Source: Metopolophium dirhodum (lineage: Eukaryota > Arthropoda > Insecta > Hemiptera > Aphididae). Taken from it: a stretch of 64,000 nt of DNA. The notes below the pieces were generated by a model that worked only from the letters and a program-made list of their open reading frames with translations, was not told the origin of the DNA and did no database searches. Made by a program: the position numbers and the translations under genes. Position 1 is the first letter of the stretch; each line of letters opens with the position of its first letter. Below are positions 52,913 to 64,000 of the stretch, in pieces. The stretch covers positions 3,596,001 to 3,660,000 of the forward strand of contig NC_083563.1 in NCBI RefSeq assembly GCF_019925205.1, given 5' to 3'.

Positions 52913-53333
52913 AGACAATTTTGCCATCGGAATACGTAAAATCACACGCACGATACGATGAGTTGCCACGCGTCGCCGCCGCTCGTCTCTGCCACGGTCT
53001 GATGAACTTTCATTAGATCGGATAATAATAATAATAATAATAATAATATGATGATGATGACGATGATGACGTCGATCGTCGCGTGCTCTCTAAATGCGTT
53101 TTTTTATGCAAAGTGTGATTGTCACTATGGCTGCCATCTTCAGTCGTCTGTTGTGATTTTTCTGGTGAAGATCCGCGACCGCGGTCCGTGTCGCGCACCG
53201 TCCGCTGTTTTATCGCGTGGGGTGGGCTGCTTTTGTACCTATATAACGCCGCTATACATTACAATGTCGTGTAGTCTTGATATTATTGCTATCGAAACGA
53301 ACTGTTTCAAAACGATTTGTGTCCACGAAACCG
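52913..53333 (+). repeat. Tandem duplication, copy 1
   Basis: First of two head-to-tail copies. The blocks, in order, are GACAATTTTGCCATCGGAAT, a short unique piece, ATA and ATG trinucleotide runs (53023-53068), and a CpG-rich core ending GTCCACGAAACCG. The plus frame from the ATG run (53048) is open through the core and into copy 2 (to 53413). It encodes a Cys-rich segment including KCDCHYGCH and GCFCTYIT. Offsets to copy 2 are 424 bp at the start and 392 bp at the end, because of differences in the simple repeats and a short deletion. Confidence 0.9.
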
Positions 53334-53336
53334 GCG

Positions 53337-53725
53337 AGACAATTTTTCCATCGGAATACGTAAAATCACACGCACGATACGATGAGTTCCAACGCGTCGC
53401 CACGGTCTGGTGAACTTTCATTAGATCGGATGATAATAATAATAATATGATGATGATGATGATGACGTCGATCGTCGCGTGCTCTCTAAATGCGTTTTTT
53501 TATGCAAAGTGTGATTGCCACTATGGCTGCCATCTTCAGTCTGTTGTGGTTTTTCTGGTGAAGATCCGCGACCGCGGTCCGTGTCGCGCAACGTCCGCTG
53601 TTTTATCGCGAGGGGTGGGCTGCTTTTGTACCTATATAACACCTCCATACAGTTTAATGTCGTGTAGTCTTGATATTATCGCTATCGAAACGAATTGTTT
53701 CAAAACGATTTGTGTCCACGAAACC
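53337..53725 (+). repeat. Tandem duplication, copy 2
   Basis: Second copy, same orientation. Against copy 1 the core shows about a dozen substitutions by eye and a single 3-bp deletion (CGT, near the CATCTTCAGT word), so the plus frame stays in register. The open frame here runs 53447-53803 and diverges from copy 1 only after CVHET. The minus strand is also open across the core in both copies. The frame begins inside an ATG microsatellite, so its true start is doubtful. Confidence 0.9.
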
Positions 53726-53730
53726 GTAGT

Positions 53731-55460
53731 CAAGTTTGATAATATTGTATTGCAAAAGATATTGAATACCGACAAAAAACAAATTGTATCAAACGTGCAG
53801 TAAACTCAGTGTGGTTGACGCTTGAAGTATTAGGTTCGTAATACATTTTGGATTTAACACAAAATATACATTTTCCGGTAAATTTATCGTTTGCTAATTA
53901 TTTATCAACTACAGTCGAATAATAATTGATACATTTTTGTTATTTAAAGCTAACTAAATTGTATATCATATGGGTATATATTATGTTTGTATTTATATTT
54001 TCCGTTATAAAAGGGAAACGTAATTATTTTATCGAGATGATGGTAACGACTAATGGTATTTTCAATAAATAACAACTACAATACTGTTATAGGACCGGCA
54101 AATTGAACAGTAATGACTAATGAATGTATCAGCAACTACCGATGATAAAATTAAAGGGTTATATGATATTATAATTATTTATAATAATAAACTTCAAATA
54201 TGAGACGATGATGATAGTTTTTTTGTTTAAATCCGACCAACCGACCAATACCTACCAATAACGAATGCATCTTCAACCAAGTTTGGAAACTAAATACAAT
54301 TTTTAGAGGATAAATGCATTATTATTTGACTAACCCTGATTGCTATTGATTACAAATTAGTTGTTTTTGCTAATTATATTTTTATGTTTACTGAGTCATA
54401 ATTGCATATTGGTTTAATATATATTTAATCGTCACTTGTTGTCGTGAGGTATGTTCATTTGGACAAATAGATTTATTATTTACACACTGGCTAGACACAC
54501 TAATATAGGTACCTATATTAATAATATTGATGTAGTAAAATAATATTCAGAGTTGAATAAATGTGTATGTTGAATATTAATATATTGTGTTCATGGAAGC
54601 ATAATGTTATGTCAGACTTGCTGGTATACGGATGGTTGCCATCACTAGTTAGGATATATTTCTATATTTTTATAACTTTATTTTCATAAAAAAAAATTAC
54701 AATACTTGTCCTATATAATATGGATAGGTCATATATGGCTGTAATGCTGTGTACTTCGATCATGTTTCCGAGTGAAGGGCGTATATGGAAATAAGGTGCA
54801 CGATATGATATGATCGAAAACACGAGGTTTTTGTCTTTTGAGTAGTCCTACAACAGAGCAAACAGATAATCTGCTGAGCTAAAAACTTAAGCATCCTTCC
54901 CACGAAAAAGAGAATTCCTCACTCAAGGCATGAGCGCTATAATATACAATATATATCACGCGTACAATAAACAGAGTATAAAACCGTTGACAACGACGTT
55001 TTACGGCAAATTATTCACACCTTTTCGAGTTTGAGTTGGTTTGTAATTATTATTCCATGCGCCATCGTATTTGTTATGCAGACCCAAATTATAAAATCAG
55101 ATTTAGTTTCTAAAAACATAAATGGTTTTTAGTTTTTATATTTTTTGTCGTTTTGCATTATATTATAATGTCAAACTGCTCGTCACTCTTTATTCTTTAC
55201 TCGTTTTTTTATTTATTTATTTATTCTTTTTTTTTTTTTTTTAATTTCGGTCACTTGTATAAAAATTGTACGACAGATGACACTTTCAGCCTCGGACAAA
55301 TGGACTAAGCAGTTTTAAATGTTTTAATGAAGCTTTTGGACGAGGGTATCGTATCATATTATGTATTGTATATATGGATATATATATATGGCTGCAAGAA
55401 ACTGAGCGGTCCGCGCGTGACGTTGGTGCATATTTTTAAAAAAATTGTCGACTTAATATA
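53731..55460. other. AT-rich noncoding stretch
   Basis: Contains a perfect 20-bp palindrome at 54501-54520 (TAGGTACCTA centre) and poly-T runs near 55230. No exon is recognised. Confidence 0.5.
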
Positions 55461-55462
55461 CG

Positions 55463-55500
55463 GTGTGTGTGTGTGTGTGTGTGTGTGTTATATATATATA
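55463..55500. repeat. Compound (GT)13(TA)n microsatellite
   Basis: The GT run at 55463-55488 passes directly into a TA run ending near 55500. Confidence 0.95.
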
Positions 55501-55698
55501 ATATTCTTTTTTTTTTTTAATCGTACACCAACCTAGTTTAACGACAGGGAAAAAAAATCCGACAAAACAGGGTTCGCGTACCACCTAAGCGCCCAGACGA
55601 ATAATTATTATTGCACAAAAGAAGAGAGCAGAGTTTGACGGTCCGGCGACCCTTTTCAATGGGAGTTTGCGTATCTGTCAGGCTTCACTGCAACTACA

Positions 55699-55790
55699 GT
55701 TGTTGTTGCTGTTGTTGCTGTTGTTGTCGTTGTTGTTGTTGTTGTTGTCGATGTAGTTGTCGTCGTCGTCGTCGTCGTCGTCGTCGTTGT
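55699..55790. repeat. Compound TTG/GTC trinucleotide repeat
   Basis: TTG and TGC units change into an uninterrupted GTC run (about 55758-55786). The plus strand translates to a poly-Cys/Arg tract and the minus strand to an Asp/Asn-rich tract inside a 127-codon frame (55678-56061). Minus frames of this sort resemble insect Asn-rich low-complexity protein segments, but no flanking domain supports a gene. Confidence 0.9.
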
Positions 55791-56360
55791 AGCCGTTACC
55801 GTTGCGTGTGGTGGGAAATTCTCTCGGTTTTCTCATTATCGGTTTCCTTCCGAATACATCGCACCAGTGATGTACATTTCCATGCACCGTATGTTCAATA
55901 TGTACACCGTACACACAAATCATCCAACGTGGAACGAAGCTATCACCCTGCACCACCACTCCGCGACCACCGACCGTGTTGTGTATATTGTCCGTTTCGA
56001 CGTACACAATTTTAACAACGATACATAATAATATTATTATATGCATAATATTATCATACATGCTCGTTATATTTTAGCTATGACGCACAACCGGGCAATG
56101 TCACAGCACAACAATGATAATAATAACATGTTATCAGTTTGTCAACGAACTGAATTTACGTGTCGTTCGTGATTTCAACGTTGCCACTTGCCGGTGTAAT
56201 TTTTTGAGTAGGACGAGAGTGGTCCACAACGGTACGCGAGCACCCACTATTGAGAGTACAATAGATAGTTTTTACGGTAAACTTTTTCCTTGCTGTGGCG
56301 GGCGGCGGCCATCGGTTTCGATTGTTTCGACTAATTGTAGAAAGTAGTGACGATGATACA
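55791..56360. other. GC-richer block
   Basis: Unique, fairly balanced sequence with CpG. Frames at 55611-56015 (+), 55678-56061 (-) and 56114-56347 (+) are open without recognisable domains. Possibly a leader exon or regulatory island. Confidence 0.3.
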
Positions 56361-59187
56361 CACTAACGTTATGTATGTCGTTACTTTTTGTAAAAAATGT
56401 CAAAAACAAAATCTCATAGCCAGAGAGGCAAATTCTCATAAATATGAAGCCAAATGCTGCATACTAACCATAATCATAAATCATAATAGTATAATACTGT
56501 AATAGATGATATTTTATAATAAGGACAACATAGAGAAAACAGTTGTAATCCATAAATGAAATCTTCGTGATAATCATAAATATTTCCAAGGTATTGATCA
56601 ACTATGTATGTTTAAAAATTATAAAAAAAAATGTTTGTTGGGTCAAAGCTTAAAAATGTAATACATAAGTATTTATCGTATTATTAAATTGCTATTATAC
56701 CAATTTAAAAACACCAAAGATACATATGTGCAATGTTTTTAATAAGTATAAGAAGTACCAATTTTGACAAAATGTATCAAAATCAAGAATATTTGCAATA
56801 TCCAATAAATTATTTTAGCTGTTTTAAAAAGCCTTTAAAGATTAACTACTGAGGTTTGCTATTATCGTAATTCCATTGACTTAAGATAAGTATATTATAC
56901 AATATTTATAAATTGGTAAAATAATATTCCGAATAAAGTATTTAAAACACTATAAAATCATTTATTCCATATATTTTTTATTTAAGATAAAAATGATTCT
57001 AGTCTTTCGAAAAATTTAAAATTATAATCAAATATGTTGTACTTGTATGTTTTAGGTAGGTAACTCAGTAACTGTGATAATTTTTGATTTAAAAAATTAA
57101 AATAAAAAATGTTATTTTAATACTATAAAAGTATTCAGAATAATTACTTTATTCATAGAAAAATACTATATTCATCGGTTTAAGCTGAGATCTATAATAT
57201 TATATTACACTCAAATGACCTTATTCAATCTTGCGAACCATACACCTTTGAACTCATTTTTCTTTTATGTTTGGTTTATTATTCGTCACGAGCACTTGTT
57301 TTCTGTAGGTCAACCACTAATAAATTAACAGAATCGCCACAAGCTTAAGTAGTTAAGTACAAGTTTCACTTGCAATTACAATGAATCAAAAAATGTGTAA
57401 AATACTATTGAAATTAATAAAACGAAAAATTTGAATGGAGTCAATCATACTTTTTATACGTGTGTAAATAATATACAAATAATATTTCAATATTAATCGA
57501 TATGCTACAAATTCCTGGTTAATAGGGTACATTTATAAATTGATAGAAGTTCATAATAGAGAATTATTTGGGAACATAATAAAGTTTTTTTTCACGTATT
57601 TCATGATACGAATTAATCATTTAATCAAAAAATATAGCTGTCAAAGTAGTATTTATATCTGTACTGTACATACTCTATAGTAATTGCTCGTTTAAAATTA
57701 TTCCCAAAATAACCAATACTAATTTATGTGTGTTTAAATATTAAAAAGAATTTTAATTAAAAACAAAAAACTGATAGGTAATTATCAAAAATTATTTTTT
57801 TTGTATTGAGTATCTTATGGGTGTAAACTATAATTGAGTAGTTAAATGTATTTTTAATTATTTTTACACATTTTATAACTAATAAGTTATCATCATAACT
57901 AATAAACAATTGAATTGTATACATTTTTTTAAATATTATTACCAACAATTTATTTTTACGTAATATTTTCTGCATATTTTTACAACTTTTACTGCTATAA
58001 TTTGATACTTTTTAGTTCATACAAATCCGTGATCTTGTTATAATATTACGAACAATGGATATCAATTTAATATAAAATATTTCCAAATACAGTGACTCAA
58101 CTAAACACTATAATTAATGAATAACCGTAGATACTTATATTGCTAAATCGTACCTATTCATTATTCTACTTTATTTTAGATCAAACATTTTCGAAAAAAT
58201 GTATACCTCAATAAATGTCTTCATTATTATTAATATAACTTTTTTGGAGTATAAAAAGTCTATAATTTGTAATGTAAAATGGTTGATATTTATGAAATAG
58301 GAAAAACAGTTTATATTAGTTGCAATATAATCCACATCGCACACACATGAATGAACTAATTTACTTACACAAATATTATATACAATTAAATTTAATACAA
58401 TCGATTAAATGTAATATAAAATGCATATTTTTCTACTAAATCATGAATGTACTTTATAAAATGACCAAGGTTTGAATCATCAAATAAAAAAGTTACAAAA
58501 TACCTATTTAACTTTGTAAATAAATCCTAATACATTTAAATGTACGTAGGTATATGTTTTTATAGATTTTATGGATTTTGAAACAATATCATGTTATTTG
58601 TTATTAATGTTTCACAAAAATTACTATATTAACATGTTAAAATAAAATTTCTTTCGTCAAAAGTGTTTCAGGGCATAATATAATACCTAGGAAAACACAC
58701 TTTTATTGGAAAAAAATGTGATATTTATATATTTACTTAGCAAACTTGTTGAACATGTTTGTAAATATATTTTGAAAATGATTACAACTTAAAAAGATAC
58801 TCTAATGGAAAGTCATATGATACAACCATTTTCGATGATAAACATCTAATCGCACTTTTATTTTATACGATAGTTAATACTTAATTTATTGTTTTGAGGT
58901 CCTGGATAAGTATCTACTGCTACTACAAGTTAGCGCATAATTTAAAATATGGAATATAAGTTATGTTTTTTTAAAAATTTTAAAATAAATTGCCAACATT
59001 TCAAATTATAAGTTTATAGATAAGCACCAATAGCCGAGGGACTATCCTCTAAATATCACGATATTTGAGCCTATGTTTATAACATTATATTAAAGAAATA
59101 ACAATTCATATTTTTATTGCAAAGAACGATCAATAAACTGTCAATAATTATGCGTTATAAGAAAATTAGTTAATGCATAAAAATTAT
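56361..59187. other. AT-rich noncoding stretch
   Basis: Nearly three kilobases of very AT-rich DNA. No exon, RNA gene or transposon end was recognised. Confidence 0.55.
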
Positions 59188-59198
59188 GCATATTTTTT

Positions 59199-59485
59199 TT
59201 TTTTTATTTATTGGGTAACCCGCGGCAACATAGGCCATTGGGTGTGGGGAGGGCACTGTAGGTTTTATATTGGGTAGGTTGGTACACGTGTGTGTTGTGT
59301 TTGGCAGAATTTCTAATGGGGCACCCGTAGGTTTCTGCCGTGCCCCGGGGCGGGGGGATGGCGGCACTTGTTCTCCGGACACCGTGACTTGCACGGAGAA
59401 AAATGCCGCCCAGTGGTCGAGGATCGAACTCGGACCGGCTGTGCCGAATCCGTCGCGTTAGACCACTCGGCCACCTCGTCCCCCC
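59199..59485 (-). mobile_element. tRNA-derived SINE, copy C (best preserved)
   Basis: Minus-strand element with a GGGGGACGAGGTGGCCGAGT-type head ending at 59485. The A box TGGCCGAGTGG (59463-59473) and B box GAGTTCGATCCTC (59419-59431) are both intact, in the spacing of a Leu/Ser-type tRNA gene. The body shares long blocks with copy A (CCGCGGCAACAT, GGGGCACCCGTAGGTTTCT). The poly-A tail is the T run at about 59192-59205. The perfect target duplication GCATATTTTTT is at 59188-59198 and 59486-59496. A Pol III internal promoter should be functional by sequence, though transcription is inferred. Confidence 0.92.
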
Positions 59486-59496
59486 GCATATTTTTT

Positions 59497-61729
59497 AAAA
59501 ACTCAAACAATTTACTATTAGTACAATAAACTTTCAATTCAACTAAAATATTATTTTTAAAATTATAACAATATTATTTTACAATAAAAATAAACTAGAA
59601 TATTTAGTATCGATTCAAACTAACAGTGCCATATAACCAATTACGATTTACAGGTATTAATAAATAATTTGATTAAAATTGAATTGGTTTTGCTTTAAAA
59701 TTGAAATTTGACCTAACACAAGTACAAAGAGAAACAAAAAGTCTCATTTTTGAATTCGTAATAATTGGTTGAACTAACGATTTCCAGCAAAATGAAACCG
59801 TAAAAATACCTAGAAATTGAATAACCAACATGGAATAATAATGAAATATCAAAATATATTATAATAATGTCACCTAAATTAAACAAAAAACCATTTTAGA
59901 AATAGTCATATCAAAAAGCAGGTAGGTATTTATAATATTATATAATATGAATAATAGATTATTTAAGAAAATTAAATTTAAAAATGTTATCCATGAGTAT
60001 CAAACTTTCGTTGTCAAACATAAGCAATGATTTTAATTAATTCTGTTTAAAATATAACCAAATAAAACTCGTGAAATAAAATACCCGTAAAAGAGTTTTT
60101 GGTATTTGAATACGAAAATTAACTAAAATGGTAAAATGATATTCAATTGTTTATCTTTTAAATTGCTTAACCTAATTACATTTTACTTAAATACAAGTCT
60201 GTAACATTTTTTAAAAACTACTATTATATTTAAATTGTATTACATTACAGTGTTTGTACATCATAAAGACCTAATTATGTTTAACATTTATAAATATACA
60301 TATAGGTAATTGTTGTATGTATTTGATAATACAATAAAGCATCATTAATTTAGTTGCTATGTACTACAAAATATATGTATATACGTGTGTTGAATAGGTT
60401 ACATACTTATGACATGATACGTTATTAATACAAAATAACCGTATAAATGTATAATATTATATGTGTAAGTTTGTTGAATAGATAGGTAACTTGTATTTTA
60501 AACAAAAAAATATGACTTGATACGTTATTAATACAAAATAATCATTTTTCGATTGATAATAATATACGAAGTATTATTTTAAAAAAAATTCCAACCCGAA
60601 TTATTTGCATAAAATTATTGAACTTTTTCCAGGGAAACAAAGAATATTTCTTTGATATTATTATTACTACCTACATACCCATAAATAACTTTACCAATAA
60701 TATGAATCTTATAATATACTAAAAAATAATAATATTTATACACATATTCCTAACATCTATAGGTACCTGTATTCTATATTAATTAATAACAATATATAAT
60801 ATGAGACAAGAGTGAGTAGTTGGTATTTCGTGTTATAGTGAGAATTTTATTTCTCAACCGACACTAATTTTCCATTTTTGTTTCGTAATTATAAATACCT
60901 ACTGAAAATATTATACATTAAATACTTTTAATTTTATTTTTTTTAACCATGTTGAATATTTTAATTCAATATTCTAAAAATGTAATCGTAATATATTTTT
61001 TGGATAGTATGTTGATGTGTAAATATTGAATATCTATAGAATCAATAATTAATTATTTATAAGTTATAAGCATTTTAAGTATAGATAAGTTGAGTTGAGT
61101 GACAGGCTGATATGGCCTATACGAGGGTATCCCAGATACCCGACAACATTTTGGTACGCTGCTACTCCAGTCTTTGAGTTCTTAGGCATACATATTATAA
61201 ATAGCTACTAGTTTAATCAATGGCGGACTTGCAAAAATGCGATTTCCTTCTAAACTTCTGTTTGTGTTGAAATTATATGAAATAGACAAGTTTAATAATG
61301 GGCATAGGCCCCCAATATTAATAACTGAATAATAGGTATAATAATATAATAGATATCACCCGGGCCATATAACATCAATTTTGCTCATGTAGCGTTAAAT
61401 ATTCGATGTTATCTTAACAGTCCAAAATATGAATACCGTGTAGGCATACGGTGTATATATTGTAGGTATATCTACTTAAAATTTAAAACCATATGCCTTA
61501 CGTTCATAGAGTGACACCTTGATGGTTTGATGTTTAGCATATTGAATTGCTTATAGCTTATATAAAACCACAAGTGACGAGAGACACAACGTTGAGTCAG
61601 TATATTATAATATAAGTAGCTGACGATAGATGTACATATATTTATAATATAAATGATATATTCATAATATATATACATATACGATATATACATAAATTAT
61701 ATGTATATAATATACAGTGGCAGGATATC
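59497..61729. other. AT-rich noncoding stretch
   Basis: An acceptor-like tract (ATTGAACTTTTTCCAG) ends at 60632 and is followed by a 29-codon frame to 60722, which is weak. A GC-richer patch at 61100-61190 contains a 7-bp hairpin GGGTATC-CCA-GATACCC (61125-61141). Confidence 0.4.
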
Positions 61730-61833
61730 TCGTAAAATATATCTACGGGGCAGTGTTCCGAAGCAAACGCGCCGTTTTCTTTTTCAAATTTATCCCGAAA
61801 ATCCGCACGACTTTGGTCTGAAAACGTTATATC

Positions 61834-61879
61834 GTGTGTGTGTGTGTGTGTGTGTGAGTGTGAGTGCGTGTGTGTGTGT
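61834..61879. repeat. Interrupted (GT)n microsatellite
   Basis: GT alternation interrupted by GAGT and GCGT units. Confidence 0.93.
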
Positions 61880-62338
61880 ACACCGGGTGTTTGAGGGGAA
61901 AAAAAGAATGGCAAGAAAAAAAAAATAGAAGGAACAAAACGACACGGGGGAGGGGAGAGCGGTGAGTGGGCGAGCGTGTGGCACACGCACTTTATTTGTT
62001 TCTCCGGGCGGGCCGAGAAAGGTCCAACGTCCGTGGGAATTCGGACATGCCAACGCACAAAAGGGCCCGGACGCGCGCGCGTCACACCTACTAAATAATT
62101 CGGGGGTTTATTTTGTGCGCACCCCCGCGCGTGGAAGACGGTAGATAGGTAGAGACAAAAAAATATAGGGACAAAACAGACGGTGGATTGAAAACAAACG
62201 CGCGGGAAAAAATTCAACGTTTCTCGTTTTTTTTTTTTTCTTTCTTCCATTCCGTTTTTCACTTTTTCTCCGGTATATACTTTTATAGGTTAAGTTTACG
62301 CACAAACAATATTATTATTTTTTAGACTTTATACACCG

Positions 62339-62360
62339 TATATATATATATATATATATA
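62339..62360. repeat. (TA)11 microsatellite
   Basis: An uninterrupted TA alternation. Confidence 0.95.
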
Positions 62361-62950
62361 ATATTGCGTATTATGTATATTATTATTATACGTACAAATA
62401 TTCACCTCCGACGGGCGTGCACTGCACTGCACTGCTGTCAGCAATATCTCTTCCCCTCCCGCGACGCACATACACGAGTTTTCCCGCGTTTCGTCCCGTT
62501 TCACCCCGTCGAAAGTGTGTTCTTGTTATTGTTATTCCCGAACGACGCTTTTTATTCGAATCCTAATACGACGTCAATCACTTATAGGTCTGCTTTGCAC
62601 CCGCTCCACTACCGCTATACCACTATACGTTCACCGCAGTTGTACCGCGCTCATAAATATATATTTATACGGTTTGCATTTACTCGCAGGCCATGGAAAA
62701 AATAACTCTAAATATTTATTGTATTTTATTATATAAACAAATCGCGTGGTAGCCGCGAAATACTCCCGAGAAAACCATTGTTTTTGTTTTGTTGTTTTTT
62801 TTCGGCTCCTCTAAAAAATTTTCCGCCACGTTCGTAAATTCTGAACACCCGCTGAAATCACATCGCGCTGAATTCGGTTATGTAGAACGCGTGGTCTTAA
62901 CGATATTCTCGTGTTAAGCCAATGTCAATGCGAAAAACTGGACAAACATC

Positions 62951-64000
62951 ATTATGATGATGAAATACATGATATTATGTACAGTAGCTATATAGTGGTG
63001 TACAATACTGATGTCAGTATGTTACGAATTTACGATGTTTGCTATTTTTTTGTTGTTGATATTATTACTATTTTTTTAACGTTCTTCTAAAATATTCCAA
63101 TACATTTTAATATGGTATTTTATAAGATATATTATCGAATTCAGGAAATTTATTTCGGTTCTGTATCGAATATTTTCATGTGTTGGTTTAATTATTAAAT
63201 CATTATTAAATGTCAGAAATGTTATTATAACATTATGTACGTAAAATATTGATTATATTTTAATATAATATCTAATGTTATTTGTACCGAATGAATAATA
63301 AATTGAATTTATCGCCAATATTATAGTCTCTACTGTCTACATAACAAACAGATCAGTGTACGACGTAGGGTCTGTATTTGCATATACGGATTCTATACTA
63401 AATTATAAGAAATAAAACGTTGTGGCGTATGTACTTGGTGATGGTGTATGGTCTATACTATTATATATATATATATATATTTATTGGTTCAGCCGAAAGA
63501 CCAAAATAATAACATTAATAATGATAGTAATAATAATGATGATCGCATATTGCAAAAATGCCAAAGAAATACAAAGCCAAGTGTCGAGGGTCGAACGGAT
63601 GAGGTATAAAAGATATTGAAATAGGATGTGACTTTTATTCTATTACCGCGGTTATGGAAAAAGTATCTCTCCCGCAGCCTTTCGTACACTTTGGATCATA
63701 AAACAGGTAGAGCGAGTTCTTTTGCAGCGGTTTTTCGAAATACACACACATCCACATGCACACGCACAAGAACGGGAAAATAGGCGGGCAGCGGTCAGAA
63801 AGGGGTCAGGCCCAACACTTGGTCGGTAATTTATTTTACGAGATAAAACGCGCTCACGCCAATTCGCTATCCTCTCTTTTTCACTTAACGTTCACAACAT
63901 GTGGTCCCCCTTTAAAAGGATCAACGTTTTTTTTTATTCTTTCGTTATTTATATATTATATTTGTGTGTATGTGTATATTTTCCATAAAAGATATATCAC
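62951..64000. other. Mixed AT-rich end of window
   Basis: Contains a TA run (63461-63481), TAA/TGA-type runs near 63505-63545 and a GC-richer patch at 63700-63900. Frames at 63422-63619 (+) and 63489-63689 (-) have no motif. No exon is supported. Confidence 0.45.

Larger units (their letters stand above)
61730..62950. promoter_or_regulatory. CpG-rich block, candidate promoter/leader
   Basis: Strong GC and CpG enrichment with a GT/GAGT run (61834-61879), GGGGGAGGGGAG purine tracts and a TA run (62339-62360). The longest frame in the window (61642-62262, minus, 206 codons) lies here, but it is built from the CA repeat (His/Thr run), poly-Lys/Phe stretches and CpG-rich DNA, with no domain. An acceptor-like CTCGCAG precedes GCCATGG at 62690, followed by only 17 codons. 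The block most resembles a promoter and untranslated leader. Confidence 0.35.

Noticed and set aside
53239..53421. Minus frame containing TRWNSSY, a word seen in hAT transposases
   Set aside because: Only one short word matches. The following residues do not fit the transposase family, and the homologous place in copy 1 of the duplication is out of this frame.
59413..59485. Possible functional Leu/Ser tRNA gene on the minus strand
   Set aside because: A and B boxes are present, but the sequence runs on into a SINE body with poly-A tail and target duplication and lacks a proper acceptor stem.
60633..60722. 29-codon frame after a CTTTTTCCAG acceptor
   Set aside because: The composition (Ile, Asn, Tyr, Phe) matches chance AT-rich translation, and two of the three frames are open.
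61642..62262. Longest open frame in the window (206 codons, minus)
   Set aside because: Its composition is set by a CA microsatellite (His/Thr run), poly-T/A tracts and CpG-rich DNA. No domain, no splice support and a membrane-like tail from AT-rich sequence.

Overview
The window reads as nuclear DNA of an insect, most likely an aphid or close hemipteran. That call is an inference. It rests on the strongly AT-rich background full of ATTATAATAT-type and TAGGTA/TACCTA words, insect-type non-autonomous transposons, tRNA-derived SINEs and many dinucleotide repeats. There is no sign of bacterial operons, ribosome binding sites or dense coding. Almost all of the 64 kb looks like intron or intergenic sequence, and no complete gene can be assembled from it.

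The best coding signal is a short first exon at 20860-20935 (+). A GC/CpG-rich leader precedes it, it encodes a signal-peptide-like segment, and it ends in a perfect GTAAGT donor in phase 1. This suggests the 5' end of a secreted or membrane protein gene with long introns running to the right. Downstream exons are only weakly suggested (23398-23471 and 35571-35631, with compatible phases). Other weak exon candidates lie at 200-224 (+), 32573-32605 (+), 41804-41936 (-) and 51986-52133 (-).

Layout. 1-230 is a CpG-rich end. 231-20280 is AT-rich and carries a decamer repeat (7.5 kb), members of a dispersed repeat family (8.95, 9.87 and 11.05 kb), an intact hAT-type MITE with an 8-bp target duplication (10.39-10.67 kb), a CA/GT inverted microsatellite (12.5 kb) and a SINE (15.3 kb). 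20280-20935 is the promoter and first exon. 20936-30950 is AT-rich, with a third copy of the dispersed repeat and a perfect 17-bp hairpin near 29.2 kb. 30960-32605 is a CpG-rich block. 32612-41800 is AT-rich, with a Helitron-like element (36.2-36.9 kb), a hAT remnant (37.2 kb) and a second SINE (39.6 kb). From 41.8 to 56.3 kb, GC-rich blocks full of simple repeats alternate with AT-rich DNA. One of these blocks holds a tandem duplication of about 0.4 kb whose copies keep the same open, cysteine-rich frame (52.9-53.7 kb). 56.3-61.7 kb is AT-rich with a third SINE (59.2 kb). 61.7-62.9 kb is a last CpG-rich block.

No rRNA, functional tRNA, CRISPR array or autonomous transposon gene was recognised. 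Most open frames longer than 60 codons are chance frames in low-complexity or CpG-rich DNA, so they are not listed as genes.
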